From: Turritopsis dohrnii
Taxonomy: Eukaryota > Cnidaria > Hydrozoa > Anthoathecata > Oceaniidae
Assembly (NCBI GenBank): GCA_027922465.2
Contig: BQMF02000056.1
Coordinates: forward strand, 1,240,001 to 1,304,000
DNA: 64,000 nucleotides
Reading direction: 5' to 3'
The notes beneath the pieces were generated by a model that was given only the letters and a program-made list of their open reading frames with translations, was not told the DNA's origin and searched no databases. Both the position numbers and the translations under genes were made by a program. Numbering within the stretch: the first letter of the stretch is position 1; every line of letters starts with the position of its first letter. Positions 1 through 12,800 of the stretch are shown one piece after another.

Positions 1-458
1 ATTCATTTGGAAACAATTTGTTTTTAAATTTGTTTTTCTCTTCTTAATTTTCATTATAACTTACTTTTAACTGTTTATACTGAAGAACATACATATATCT
101 TGATGTTGTCAGAATGACATATCCACAATTTTTGCCTGAGCAATTTTTCTTGTTTAAACATTGCATCTGGATAATCATGGTAGTTAACTTTTAATTATTG
201 AAAGTTTAAAATTGTACTTGATTTTTTTTGTGATTTCTGGGCATTTGATTGCTTACTGGATATGAAAGAATATTCTTTTCTCATTGCAGCAATGGGTTAT
301 TGGAGTCACTCATTTTGGCTGATCTTTTCAATTTTCATTAATATATATGTCACCAATATGTTATTTAAATTTTTATATTATTTATTTATTTATTTATTTT
401 ATTTTATTTTATTTATTTATTTATTTATTTTATATTATTTATATTTTTATATTGTTTA
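1..458. other. gene-free start of window with (TTTA)n tract
   Basis: No coding exon, splice-bounded ORF or RNA gene is recognisable. From about 379 to 450 there is a degenerate TTTA/TTTTA microsatellite; the open frame across it is a low-complexity artefact rich in Y, F, I and L. The stretch ends exactly where a Helitron-type 5' terminus begins. Confidence 0.6.
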
Positions 459-1182
459 TCTTATTATACTAATTCGCGTTGTGCATACCACTTTTATTTT
501 AGAGAGTGATATATTTAACTAATTTTTTACGTAGGATTTCCTTTATTGACCGCGTAAAACCACGTAGAGCGAGGACGCTTTTTTCTCTGTAATGACATCA
601 GATTCTACTGAATCATTGATTTGACGTCAGTTTTTTTATCAGTACTCCATACAAGAACTTTTTTTATCAGTACATACAACAAGTTTTATACGCTTACACG
701 GGACGCGAGTTCATTTTCAAAATAAAAACCGGTAAGAAATGTTTTGCCAAAAATGTATGTTGATTGCGGGCGTTGTGCGACACCGTTCAGTTTGTTAGGT
801 TTTTGGTTATACGATACATACGGGCTTTGGATAGAGGGATCATTTTCATAATTTCGTAACAAATGTTTTGCCTGAAATGTATGTTGATTCCGAGCGGCGT
901 GCGACAAAACGCAAGCTGAACATGGGTGGCGAGCTACGCCATGTAAGCGTATAAAACTTGTTGTATGTACTGTTAAAAAATGTTTTTCTATGAAGTACTG
1001 ATAAAAAAAACTGACGTCAAATCAATGATTCAGTAGAATCTGATGTCATTACAGAGAAAAAAGCGTTCTCGAATCTACGTGGTTTTACGCGGTCAATATA
1101 GGAAATCCTACGTAAAAATTAGTTAAATATATCACTCTCTGAAATAAAAGTGGTATGCACAACGCGAATTATTATAATAAGA
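459..1182. mobile_element. head-to-head pair of Helitron-family 5' ends (foldback)
   Basis: Position 459 starts TCTTATTATACTAAT on the + strand, preceded by A, and 1182 starts a near-identical terminus on the - strand. The two arms (about 459-700 and 940-1182) are long near-perfect inverted repeats. The centre (about 700-935) holds two degenerate copies of the family's 3' part, including GC-rich hairpin remnants such as GGTGGCGAGCTACGCC near 913-930. There are no ORFs. The same 5' terminus occurs in the complete elements at 1183-1496, 1497-2238 and (diverged) 40880-41900, so the inverted repeat is read here as two opposed Helitron copies rather than a classical TIR transposon. Confidence 0.65.
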
Positions 1183-1496
1183 CTAGATCCCAAGGCGTCG
1201 TCGCACGCCGCCAACGATCAACATGCAGGCAAAACATTTCTTACCGGCTTTTATTTCGAAAATGAACTCGTGTCCCGTGTAAGCGTGTAAAAGTTGATGT
1301 ATGTACTGATAAAAAAAACTGACAAATGATATCAAATCGATGATACAGTAGAATCTGACGTCATTACAGAGAAAAAAACGTTCTCGCTCTACGTGGCTTT
1401 ACGCGCACATAAGAGGACGATGACCGTAAAATTTAGTTAAATATATCACTCTCTAAAATAAAAGTGTGACACACAACGCAAATTAGTATAATAAGA
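1183..1496 (-). mobile_element. short non-autonomous Helitron
   Basis: On the - strand the element starts TCTTATTATACTAAT at 1496 and ends with CTAG at 1186-1183, preceded by a short hairpin (GGCGT/ACGCC arms, about 1194-1209). The base after CTAG is T, and that T is the first base of the neighbouring copy's TC. It is 314 bp with no coding capacity. These are the structural signs of Helitrons: 5' TC, a subterminal hairpin, 3' CTRR, and insertion between A and T without target duplication. Confidence 0.75.
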
Positions 1497-2238
1497 CTAG
1501 TATCTCGCGTAAAAGTTTTTTACGACTTTAATTTCGAAAAGGATCTGCAGAAATACGACGCGTTCCCGTGTGTGTACCCCATGACGAAAATTTTAATTGC
1601 GGAATTGGAAATGGAAAGTGTACTGATGTAACTCGCGTAAAAGTTTTTTACGGCTATAATTTCGAAAAAGTTTTGCGTAAGTCCCGTGACGAAATGAGTT
1701 GACGAAAAATTAAACCATGGAATCGTAAGTGGAAAGTGTATCCATGTTGTAGAGCTCGAAAAACTGATCAAAAAAGTGTATGGGATCGTTTCGCTACGAC
1801 CAACCGTTGCAGAGATATCGTTGATCAAAGATTTTGATGACGTCATAGCCGCAGTACCAAATAAAATTTAGACCCAAATGTTGCGTCACTCCATCAATGT
1901 GACTGTGAGAAGTCATTTTCCCGGCAGAGATGAATACCTATAAACTCAAGCTATCAAAAACATTAATTTTTTACATCAGTCAGTTATCCCTATTGGTTCT
2001 CGAGATATTTCCCCAAAAACGTCGCGTTCGATTGGGGATGCAATGCAATGATTCCCCGTGATCATAAAACATCTGACGTCAAATGCCACGTGCTATTATA
2101 CTAATCGTGAATGTGTCTTGCGTGGTCGAACTGCCGCTATATGACCACGATTAAGAAGATTTTGACCATTGAAAAAGCAAAAACACATCACTCTCTAAGT
2201 TAAATGTGTTACACACTACGCGGATTAGTATAATAAGA
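1497..2238 (-). mobile_element. non-autonomous Helitron, 742 bp
   Basis: The minus-strand 5' end is TCTTATTATACTAATCC at 2238, preceded by A. The 3' end is CTAG at 1500-1497, followed by T, which is the TC of the previous copy. A 7-bp hairpin with a 3-nt loop (CGTAAAA/TTTTACG, 1508-1524) lies 7 nt inside the CTAG end. An inverted copy of the 5' terminus occurs about 145 bp inside (2093-2106), giving an asymmetric subterminal inverted repeat. The interior 1629-2080 is homologous to 4390-5045, and 1893-1970 to 23848-23930. No protein-coding content. Confidence 0.75.
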
Positions 2239-4384
2239 TATTTATAGAAATATATCCCTTTTAAGTACATTACACAGTGATATGAGTCCACTGTCGTCAA
2301 TAAATGAATATGGTCAGTATAAGGCCAAAATGTCAACAAAACATCATTTAAATATACTAAGAGTTTAACAGAGAAAACAGTGTATGGTCAGAAATTAGCA
2401 AGCAAGGACGCATCAATGACTGACAGAACTCTCAAATCTGCCACTGAGGAGTTATTACCCATCAAAACATGAAAAAGAATTATGTAAACTACTATCCAAT
2501 TAGCAATGAATCAACAAAAAACATGAAAACGAATAAAATGTATGTTGAGATCCCTCTCATCTTTTCTTTAGCATTTTGTTTTGACTTTTCTAATGAGGAG
2601 AAACAAAATAAGTTCTCATGGAATAACTCAAAATCAAAACTAATGGACCATGGCCACAAAACATGCCACAAAAATAAAAGTAATTGCAAGAATCATTTCA
2701 TCATGGCAAGCTAACAACAAAAATGCTATCCAAGAGTCAAGGCAATCACCAAAACGAGCTCTTTGTCTTCCTCTAAATTATATAGGAGTCCCACACTCAG
2801 CAAAAACAAAAAAATTTTTATGGATTTGACCAGAAACGAGTTTTTGGTATAAACCAACATTACATAAGGAAGAATATTTCTGCACTCTTCTCTCTAAAAG
2901 GGACTGCCAATTTTTCAAACAAAATATCATTTCGTTCGCGCAATTTCCAACTGAGGGAAGCACCTTTTTACGGGGGCAATCAAAGTAGGTGGATAAAAAA
3001 GAATAAATTATTTTATTATTTATCTTTAGATGGTATAAATTATTTCATTAATTTCAGAGCTTAACATTTTGAAAATAAAAAAAAATAGAAAATAGAAGAA
3101 CAAACCTCGGAGATCAGCACACCATACACAGTATCGCTTGACATAGTTGTCATTACCCCCGGTTTACTGCCGACTGAATTGGCCTCATGAATGTGTCACG
3201 GGGGAAAAACATTCATTATCACCTAAAAGGGAGCTAGAATACAGCTTACACCTTAGTAGAAAAATCCAAATTTTGTAATGAAAGCTTCCAAATTTTGATT
3301 GATATTTGATTACTATATTTTTGTTATTAATGGTCCCCTACATTGCCCGTTCCAAGGATATTATGAATGTCATTACCCACGTTTTTTTATCGACTGACTT
3401 CGACTGACTTGTATCAGTTTTGACGATCACCGAAAAATATCAGTCCCTATTTCTCCCCTTGACATATAACGCTCGACTGACTTCAGCAAACGGTAATAAA
3501 TGCATAGGGGTGTGTAATAGACATTTGGCAATATAAATTGCTGGTTATTTTCTATTCAGAAACCCCTGCTCCCATTTTAGTGCAACTCAGTCGGAAATTA
3601 GTCGAGAGCCCCGGGAAAATTATATTTCATTTGAACGCTAGTTTCGATAATAACACCGCGTAGAAGACCGACCGAACTGAAAAATGAAATCTACCGTTGT
3701 GATTGTTTAACAAAAGCATATTTCAGCAAAAAATAAGTACGTCGACCGGACTGACTTGACATACCCTGGATCCACCTCTGCATTAACGTGGATAAAAGTC
3801 GGCAAACTGTCAAACTGATTCATCAATGACTTCTTGTTTACGTATAAATTGAAAATTGTCGCTCCAAAACTTTATTGCTAGATTGACCAGTATTAATCGT
3901 TAATTTGTAAACATTGTCCACGGTTGTGTAAATATAATTGCATCTATTGAAACAAATTGTTTTATAATCTGGTGATTGCATACATACTTCACCAGTTACT
4001 TAATCTCTTTCTTCATGATATTTTGAGAATAAAGTTTGATTGAATGAAATTTCCTAATTCTGGACATCGTAATTTTACAGGTACTCTCTAACTCAATGAA
4101 ATCATATACTTCTAAGCAAATAATGTTTTGTAAACCGTAAAGAGAAGTGGTTGTACTGAGATGAAAATTGAGTTATCAGTATCAGAAGTAATAGAAACTT
4201 GTATTTTCTTTTATTTGGCATTTTTAAAATTCCGTGTTTCATAAAAATACAAGGTCAGAATCAGTCCCTGCTATAGAAGCTCTTAAGCCGGATTTTCACT
4301 TACATATTTTGATACGCGTGTCAGCAAGTATCATTTTGAATTCATTGATTGGTTCTCGAGATAATTATTTATAATTATTCATAA
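2239..4384. other. no gene recognised; possible decayed MITE 3100-3780
   Basis: Only short uninformative ORFs are present. Between 3100 and 3780 the word CGACTGACTT or close variants recurs several times, and the stretch ends GGATCCACCTCTG at 3780, like the CAGAGGYGGATC termini of the hAT-like elements elsewhere in the window. A matching left end was not found. The rest shows nothing recognisable and may be intron of the downstream gene or intergenic DNA. Confidence 0.5.
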
Positions 4385-5790
4385 CTAGTATCCCGTGTAA
4401 AACATTTTTACAGGTTTTAATTCTGAAAATGACGTCTCAAAAAATGGTTAGGAAAAATTAAATCACAGAATAACGAACAGAAAGTGCATCATTGTTGTAA
4501 GTACTGTAAACTCTCTCTAATTCCCTAAACCCTAACCTTAAGAAAAAGAAACAGATGGTGCAGGTACCATAACTTCGATCCATAAAATTAGAGAGATCGA
4601 ATTTGGAAGTTCTAACTGTATTGCTGAATTCTAAAAGATATACCAAAACATGTACAGGATCGTTAAGCGAAAACCAACTGTTACCGAGATATCGTCGATC
4701 AAACATTTTAGTGACGTAAAAGCTCTGTTTGTCACCCCTTCGTCAATGTCATGGACCAGAAAAAATGTCAGTTATTTTCTTAGAGGTTCTAAAGATATTT
4801 TCCAAAACTTCGCATCTAATTAAAAACGCGATGCAAATGGTTCCCCTGATTTAATGATCCACTTAAACAGACGCCATCTAGATCAAACATTTTTCCAGGC
4901 ATGCAATCAACACTGGAGCGCAGAACAGAAAAATCAAAACCCATCAAAAATAAAAGTACGCGCTGTGCAGCCACTTTTTTCATCTGTAAAATAAATTGTA
5001 TCGATTGCATATGCAATGCAATGGTTCCCCGTGCTTAAAAAAATCTAACGTAAATACAGAAAAAAACACTCAATTAAAAATCTCTAGGTATTCCAGCTAA
5101 AGCATTTTTAGTTCAACACTGGAATTATGAACAGAAAATCTTTTTAATCGGAAGATCTGAAACACATCAAAATATTCATAATAAATCTTTCACGATAGGA
5201 TATATGTAGTAGTAAAAATAAATTGTGCGTACTGGTAAACAACAAAAAGATTAAAATCGCTGTAACTGTTCATGATATCCATACCCATAATAACAAATAA
5301 ATAAATAAATAAAAGCCAAACGCGAAAGTCTTAAAAGTGTCAAAATGTGAATTGTAAACAATTGCGATTTTCTTTACGAACACAGAACATCATGATTAAA
5401 AACCATGATATTCATTTCTTCAATCGCGTAATATTTGAAAAACAAAGCAAACAAAAAAGTTCTAAAGTAATGACGCAGAAACCATACTATAAGAAAAACA
5501 AAACATAAAAACAAAAAGTTCTAAAGCGTACTTACCCTAAAAACATTAATAAATCTTCGTGCAATACTTTTAGTTGTCTATTGTTTCTTGATCTCGGGAA
5601 CAATCAAAACATTTAAAACGATAAAATGCACTGGAAGGGTTTCTGTTTATACTAATCGTGAATGTGTCTTGCGTGGTCGAACTGTCGCTATATGACCACG
5701 ATTAAGAAGATTTTGACCGTTAAAAAAAACAAAAACAAACACTCTCTAAGTTAAATGTGTTGCACACGATTGCGGATTATTATAAGTAGA
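4385..5790 (-). mobile_element. non-autonomous Helitron, about 1.4 kb
   Basis: On the - strand the 3' end is CTAG at 4388-4385 followed by T. A hairpin with arms TGTAAAA/TTTTACA (4396-4412, loop CAT) is the exact structural counterpart of the one at 1508-1524. The 5' end is TC at 5790, with a diverged terminus and the same internal inverted copy of the terminus near 5646. The interior (4390-5050) is a diverged relative of 1500-2090. It has no transposase and would need Rep/Hel in trans. Confidence 0.7.
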
Positions 5791-6635
5791 TTATTCCTTT
5801 GTTTAAAAAAGTTTTGATACGCGTATTACATTGAAAAAGTTGAATTCATTTTAACTTTTGACGTATCGTATCGAAACGTATCAAGATCAAACAATCTGGC
5901 CAATCAGATGTTAAATTTTCAATCCGGCTTTATTTTTGTGACATAATTAGTTCTTATGTGGTGCATTAACTGAGTGTGATTAAATACTTTCTAAAAATTT
6001 CATTGTTATAAGCAGAGATACGTAAAACGAGTAAGAAATTTACCTTTTCGTTTAAATTGTTTTCTTCAATATTTCAAAAGATTCTTTGATTTTAGATTGT
6101 ATTTGATAGAAGTATAATAAAAATGTGTTAAACTTAAAATACCTGTAACATTTTAAAAATATACAGACTTGATTTTCTAGGCAATAATATGCGAATGTTT
6201 AATAAATAATGATGTCATTGGAAAAATCCTTTCATGATATAAAATGATAGATAATTTGTTTGAAAATTTAGTATGAATTAGGAACATCTTTTAATATCAT
6301 GCCACCTTTAAAACCATTAGATATGGTAACTTACCATTTGAACAAGGTTCTATTTTCCATAGAGTTTTACAGGACCACAATGGCACTTTCTATACTAGTT
6401 TGGAGAAGAAAAGTACCACTTGAGGAAATTAATATATGTCCATTTGAAATTTTCTTGTCTTTTATGTAGATACAAAAACCCATGGTAGGTTACAAGATTA
6501 TTGAGATCAGCAAAAACTATAAATAGTTGTTGTTACAAAAGTATTTATGTATTAAATCTATGTAGCACTGCAGTATTATTCATTTTCCGTGATGGTAAAA
6601 ATGTCAAAATAGCAATTGCTGTTTAACTGTTTTAG
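5791..6635. other. no exon recognised upstream of first TSR exon
   Basis: This 845-bp stretch has no signal peptide, TSR or other exon that could be recognised. It may be an intron of the TSR-MAM gene, since the exon at 6636 begins at a phase-1 splice acceptor and therefore needs an upstream exon. Confidence 0.5.
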
Positions 6636-6809
6636 TTGATGGTATTTGGAGTGAATGGGTTGATGATGTGACTCCATGCTCTGTGACTTGTGGAGGTGGA
6701 GAGCAAGCACAATATCGTGAATGTGATGATCCTGCTCAAGCAGGAACTGGCGTTCCTTGTGTTGGTAGTGCAACACAAACCGTTGTTTGTGGTGTGATTG
6801 AATGTTCAG
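6636..6809 (+). CDS. TSR exon 1 (first seen)
   Basis: 174 bp, phase 1-1, acceptor TTTTAG and donor GTAACC. It contains WSEW, then CSVTCGGG, CDDP, and closing cysteines, six in all. It belongs to the 'GGGEQAQ ... AGTG ... CVGSATQT' subtype and is closely similar to the exon at 7601-7774. Confidence 0.85.
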
Positions 6810-9800
6810 GTAACCATGTCAGCTAGTTGCATATACTGAAATATGTTTAGTTTATTTCATTTGTTAATCTGTATTATTTGTCTTAGTAAATGGTGTATGG
6901 AGTGAATGGGTTGTTGATGAATGTAGTGCAACATGTGGCATGGGCTTTGCTGATCGTAGTCGTGCTTGTAATGATCCTGCACCAGCTGGAACCGGTGATC
7001 AATGTACAAAAGGAAATGGTGATCCTGACCTTTATGAATCAGAGGAAATTACTTGTCAGGACTTAGTTTGTCCAGGTGTGTAGAAACTTAGAAAGTTGTC
7101 TTCTTAATTGGACCTGATGAAATGAAACAATTCTGTAAAATATAATTATAAATATAAATAATACATTATTTAAAATTAGAAGAAAGTATTTCATAAAATT
7201 TGTCTAAATGATTGAAAATTAAACTAAATTTGGGATCAAAAATTATGTAAGTAAGTAGGTGAGTGAGTGAAAAACTGGAATTGTTTAGTCCTTTGTCTTC
7301 CATTTGTAATTGTTGGCTATTCTACCTGGGGATTTGCAACTAATAATTGACTTACTGCAGTAGACAACTACAGCATTGATCTAACTTTAAAGAAGGCCAG
7401 TGTGCAGTCAGCCGATGGCTCCTAATTGGCTAATACCCAATTTTAAAGTGCAATGGAATGGGGTATTGAGATACGACATCACTGGACTTGAACACACATC
7501 ACGGTGGTTGCACATAAAAGTATTCACCACTACACAATCACAGCTTCTCTGTGTATGTTAATGTTTTTAAGAAGCACCATATCATCTGTTTTGTTTATAG
7601 TTGATGGTGTTTGGAGTGCCTGGGTTAATGATCCAACTCCATGCTCTGTGACATGTGGAGGTGGAGAGCAAGCACAGTCACGTGAATGTGATGATCCTGC
7701 TCCAGCAGGAACTGGTGCTCCTTGTGTTGGCAGTGCAACACAAACTGTTCAATGTGGTTTGTATGATTGCCCAGGTATGAAAATATATAGTATATTCATC
7801 ATGTATGTATGATATGATATGTATATCAAAAGTGTGTATTCATTAAACTAGAAAGATTTCCAAGAGTTTCCAATTCGTTCACAGTTCATACCTTTCACTT
7901 GCTGGTAAAGGAATACAAGTTTTTTAATAATGAGACATCTCCTATAAAATTTTATTTTTAGTTAATGGGGAATGGTCTGCATGGGTTGTTGGTGGGTGCT
8001 CACAAACATGCGATGTAGGTACTGCAACAGCCACTCGTGCATGCGATGATCCTTCTCCTGTAGCAGGTGGCGCAGAGTGTACATTAGAAGACATGACGAC
8101 TGACTTAACTGAATCAAAGACCGTATCATGCCAAGACCTTGTTTGTCCAGGTTTGTGGTTTGTTGTTGTTAATTTGAGTTTTAGATTGTATTTGATTGAA
8201 ATACAATAAAGATGTCTTATAATTCGAATACCTTAATGGTTGTCCAAATATACAAAATTGGTTTTCATTGCAACAGCCAATTCAATGTTTTGCTAAAATA
8301 TGATGCAAACTGGAAGTTTTAACAGACTTTAAAAATTACAACCCGTTGCAAAATTAACTTTTTATACGAAAGTTCCAATCCTTATTCAAATTTTTATGGT
8401 AAAATAGGTAAGTAAGAAAATTAGTTTGTGAAAGTCTGGTTTCCAAACGTTTCCGGTGAAGGGAATTTTTTCGTTTGAACTTTTCGCTTGATGGCGCAAT
8501 CTACTGAGAACAACATCAGTAAGAAGAAGGAAATCTTTATGCTGGTGCATGGTGTTAGTTCCACGGGTTTATTTTGTTTTTCCAGAAAGGTTTAACAATG
8601 TATATAAACTACTCAGTTAATTATCGAATACCTGAAGAAAGTAAAACTAAATACATTGAAGATATCCTTAAATAAGTTATTTCTTGAAGGATAATCTTCA
8701 TTATGTATAAATATCTTTTGGCTGTTTTGTTTATAGTTGATGGAATGTGGGCTGACTGGGTTGATGTGGGATCGTGCAGCGTTACTTGTGGTGGCGGCCA
8801 GATAACCCAACAACGTCAATGTGACGATCCTCCACAAGCGGGTACAGGTGCTGATTGTGTTGGTATGGCTGAACAGACTGCTGTATGTCGCACTGATCCA
8901 TGTCCAAGTGAGTAAAAGCTGCTGTGTCTGAGTTGAGTCTGTTTGAATATCATAAATATTTAACATTCACATCATAGTTCACGGTGTCTGGAGTGGTTGG
9001 TCGGAATGGAATAATTGTAATTTGGTGACATGTGGTGAAGCGACTGCGTTACGAGCGAGAAGTTGTAGCGATCCAGCACCTCAACATGGTGGTGCTGGTT
9101 GTTCCGGAGACCAGATCGATTCTCAAAGCTGTGGTCTTCCTGAGTGTCCAGGTTTCTTAAAATTGATTATGTTTATAAACTTAAAGTGAAGGAAACGTTA
9201 GTATGTTAATACAAATCCACATTTAACTAATGTAAATCAGAATACACTAAGTAATAAAAAGACTTATGTTGATGGACAGCATTTACTGCATAGAACTTCC
9301 ATTGCATTCTAAACAATTAACAGCTGTTAAATAAAATTTTTGTGATGTTTTGATATTATTAATTAGGTAGCTGTTTTATACAGTTTTGTTCTGCCTACTT
9401 TGTCCTCGATTACGTTTTTATCAATTTTATCAGATTTTTTTTTATGGATGTTGTTTCTGTTGATGCTGTTTTGATAACTTCTTGTTTAATTTTTTAGATG
9501 TAAGGCTTTTGAACATTATAACGATTAAGCGATAAACTGCAGACACGTTTTGAAGTTAGATTTATGTTGAACATTCTAGCACTTGGTAAACCTCCTTGGC
9601 TAGTTATTTAATTTTTGAGACATAAAATGCAGAAAAAGTCATGGCACATTGTAAATACATAGCAGATTGTAAACAGATGTAATGTAAATAAAATTAGCAA
9701 AAATGCGAAAATTGTTGTTAAGATGACGTTGATTACACTGCATGATTTAAAAGAGAAAATCTGGTAAAAGTTTTGTGCATATAATGTTTATTCCTCTACA

Positions 9801-12800
9801 ACTTAAAGTAAACAGTTTTGTATTCGAAATACGTAAAGTTGATTATTGATTTGCTTACTAAAATGACTCTCGTTAATATCGACTATCTATTTTTGCTATT
9901 AAGAGGGATAGACAAACATAGAACACTGTTCTTCTGTAATTCAATTCCTTTGAATTCATTTTTGTATGTGCTCTTTCTTAGTAATTGATATATGAACAAA
10001 TCTTGAACGCTCCCTGCTTTGCTATTATGCCACATGTAACTCAAATAAATCAGGATAGAATAACTCTCAATAACGTTTGGTCAGATGACGTAGACAAATC
10101 TACATTATTTAAGGGTAAAAATTTTATACATATCATTTATTTCCCTACAACTTATAGTAAACAGTTTTGTGTTTGATATACATAAAAATTGACTTTTGAT
10201 AAATGACAAAAATGACATTACACGTTAATATTGATTTTCTATTGTTGTTGCCATGATACTATCATATTTAATAACGAATTGAACATTTTAGTAAATGGAG
10301 TGTGGAGCAATTGGGCAGACGACGGTGAATGCTCTGTAACATGCGGAGGTGGTGAACAACAACAAATCCGATCATGCACTGATCCTGCACCAGCAGGTAC
10401 TGGTGCTGCCTGTACTGGGGAAGTTAGTAAAACAGTGGCGTGCAACACCGATGCATGTCCAGGTAATGCTGGAGTTATTATCCTTCAGTAAAAACAGAGG
10501 AAACGAGAACCTCTTTGCTAGTACGGTTGCTGACTGGAAGAATTTTCTTGCAACTTGTTTCCTTCATAATTTTAGATGATGGTGTTTGGAGTATGTGGGA
10601 AGAATGGTCATCATGTACATTAACGTGCGGCCTTGGATCACGCATGCGTACTAGAGCATGTAATGATCCCGTTCCTTTTGCTGGAGGTGCAGAGTGTTTA
10701 AGGGAAGATATGATGAGTTCAGGACTTGACGAAACTGATACTGAAAACTGTTATTTGGCACACTGCCCAGGTGAATATTTCGAAGTGCTAGGCTAGTAGC
10801 TGTCAGATTTTTGATTGTCAGTTTTTTAATTAACGGAAATAATATGAAGTAAAGTGAATAAATATTAAAGACAGTGCTCAATACTATGTAGCGCATAATA
10901 TATTTATTAAGATTTGTTAAAAATTAAAAAAGTACATGGCTGTCAGTTTCACATTTAGTGCGATCCTCAGATATACATACAAATTAAAAATTTATGGTGT
11001 TTATATACAATGTTAAAGTTGCTAAAGAAAAGTAATCAAAGTAGTCCAGTGGGACTGATTTATAATTATTATTAAGAAATTTGTTTAAATGACAACACTT
11101 AGATATCAATTCTGTTCTTTTCTTTGATAAGGGAGGCTCCGAAGTTATTATATTGTAGTTTTCTGTTAAGCAAAGGTTTTACTACCGTTTCTACAGTGTG
11201 TTTCGTAATGTTGGAAATGAAAATTTTAAAGTTGTTTTTTTAAATGAATATACCGAATTTCAAAATAATTTTTACATCAATAGAAAGCCATTTTTAAGCT
11301 CTTTCGGCTAGTACATTTTTGTGAAAAATGAAAAAGTGGTTTTTGTATAAATAAGGAAAATGTCTTGAAAAAATGTAATTAAATTTTTAATTGTCGATTA
11401 ACACGTAGTTTAATTACATCGTGCTTATTGTTTCAAAGCGCTAAGTCCATAGAAAGTTTTATTAATTTTATCTTTGCGCTGAGACCCCCAAATTGATCTT
11501 TAAAATCCTAAAAGTTAAACGTTTTTTGCGAACACACAGCTTAAATTTGTTTATTGTTTTCCAAATTGCTGTCATTGTTTCAAAAAATCTTTTCTTTTCA
11601 CTCGTTTCTTAATCGACCATTAAAAATTTAATTACATTTTTCCAAGACATTTTCCTTATTTTTTCAAAAACCACTTTTTCATTTTTCACAAAAATATGCT
11701 AGCCGAAAGAGCTTGAAAATGGCTTTCCATTGATGTAAAAATTATTTTGAAATTCGGTATATTCATTTAAAAAAACTTTAAAATTTCCATTTCCAACATT
11801 ACCAAACACACTGTATATGGCATAGCACGATCAATTATTTCCCACGTAAGTTTAGGTTCAATTCCATGCAAAACCAAACAGTCAACCAATCTATATAAAC
11901 AAAAAATCAAACCATCACCCTAATATCATCAAATACATTTCAAGCATAATATCTAACCGTAGTTCTCGTCAAGCAAAGAAATATTTGATCGAGAAGCACC
12001 CTAATATAATAATGCGTTAAAAGCCAGTGGATATAAACAGCAGATTACCTACGTAGACAAACCCAGCAACAGAAAAAGACCTCGCAAGCGTCAAATTATA
12101 TGGTTCAACCCTCCGTTTAGCGTCAGCGTAAAAAAAGTGAGTGAGTTATAGCTGCCTACCAAATATGGCTAGCATCGTTTATGCTCACAACAAAAAGGTT
12201 CTGAGGGATACACCAAAACCCGCAAATATTATGAAAACTTGTAACTGTCGAAACAAAAATGGCTGCCCCCTTGGAGGTGATTGGCTGCTTGAAAGCGTAA
12301 TTTATAAATGTCACGTGACAAAATGCAAGCACTATATTGGGTTGACCGGTGGAAAGTTCAAAGATCGCTGGGCGAGTCACAACTATTATCTAAGACACGA
12401 AAAAGCCACGAAATCAACTGACGATTCAAAGTACGTGTGGGAATTAAAAAACAATGGAATTGAACCTAAACTTACGTGGGAAATAATCGATCGTGCTATG
12501 CCCTATAAAAACGGTAGTAAAACTTGCAACCTTTGTTTAACAGAAAACTACAATATAATAACTTCGGAGCTTCCTTTATTAAAGAAAAGAACAGAATTGA
12601 TATCTAAGTGTTGTCATTTAAACAAATTTCTTAATAATAATTATAAATCAGTCCCACTGGACTAATTTGATTACTTTTTTTAGCATTTCTAACATCGTAT
12701 ATAAACACCATAAATTTTTCATTTGTATGTATATCTGAGGATTGCACTAAACGTGAAACTGACAATCATGTACTTTTTTAATTTTTAACAAATTTAAATA

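Larger units (their letters stand above)
11820..12800 (+). mobile_element. Penelope-like retroelement, 5' truncated
   Basis: Only the 3' part of the element is left: the end of the reverse-transcriptase ORF in broken frames (about 11940-12130, with IIWFNPPFS near 12098), the GIY-YIG endonuclease ORF, and a 3' tail ending about 12795. An inverted copy of its 3' end lies at 10912-11190. It is inserted in the TSR-MAM intron in the sense direction of the host gene. Confidence 0.65.

Noticed and set aside
262..522. 86-codon ORF rich in Y, F, L and I
   Set aside because: It runs across a TTTA microsatellite and into a Helitron end; composition is low-complexity and no domain is present.
459..1182. 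Classical TIR/MITE with 240-bp arms
   Set aside because: The same terminus is a Helitron 5' end in neighbouring copies with CTAG 3' ends, so the inverted arms are better read as two opposed Helitron copies.
2469..2714. 81-codon + ORF and the 65-codon ORF opposite it
   Set aside because: Both strands open over the same AT-rich stretch, no domain, no splice context; chance.
9985..10176. Additional TSR exon
   Set aside because: Only a NNVWSDD phrase resembles a TSR; no cysteines or donor in phase 1 follow.
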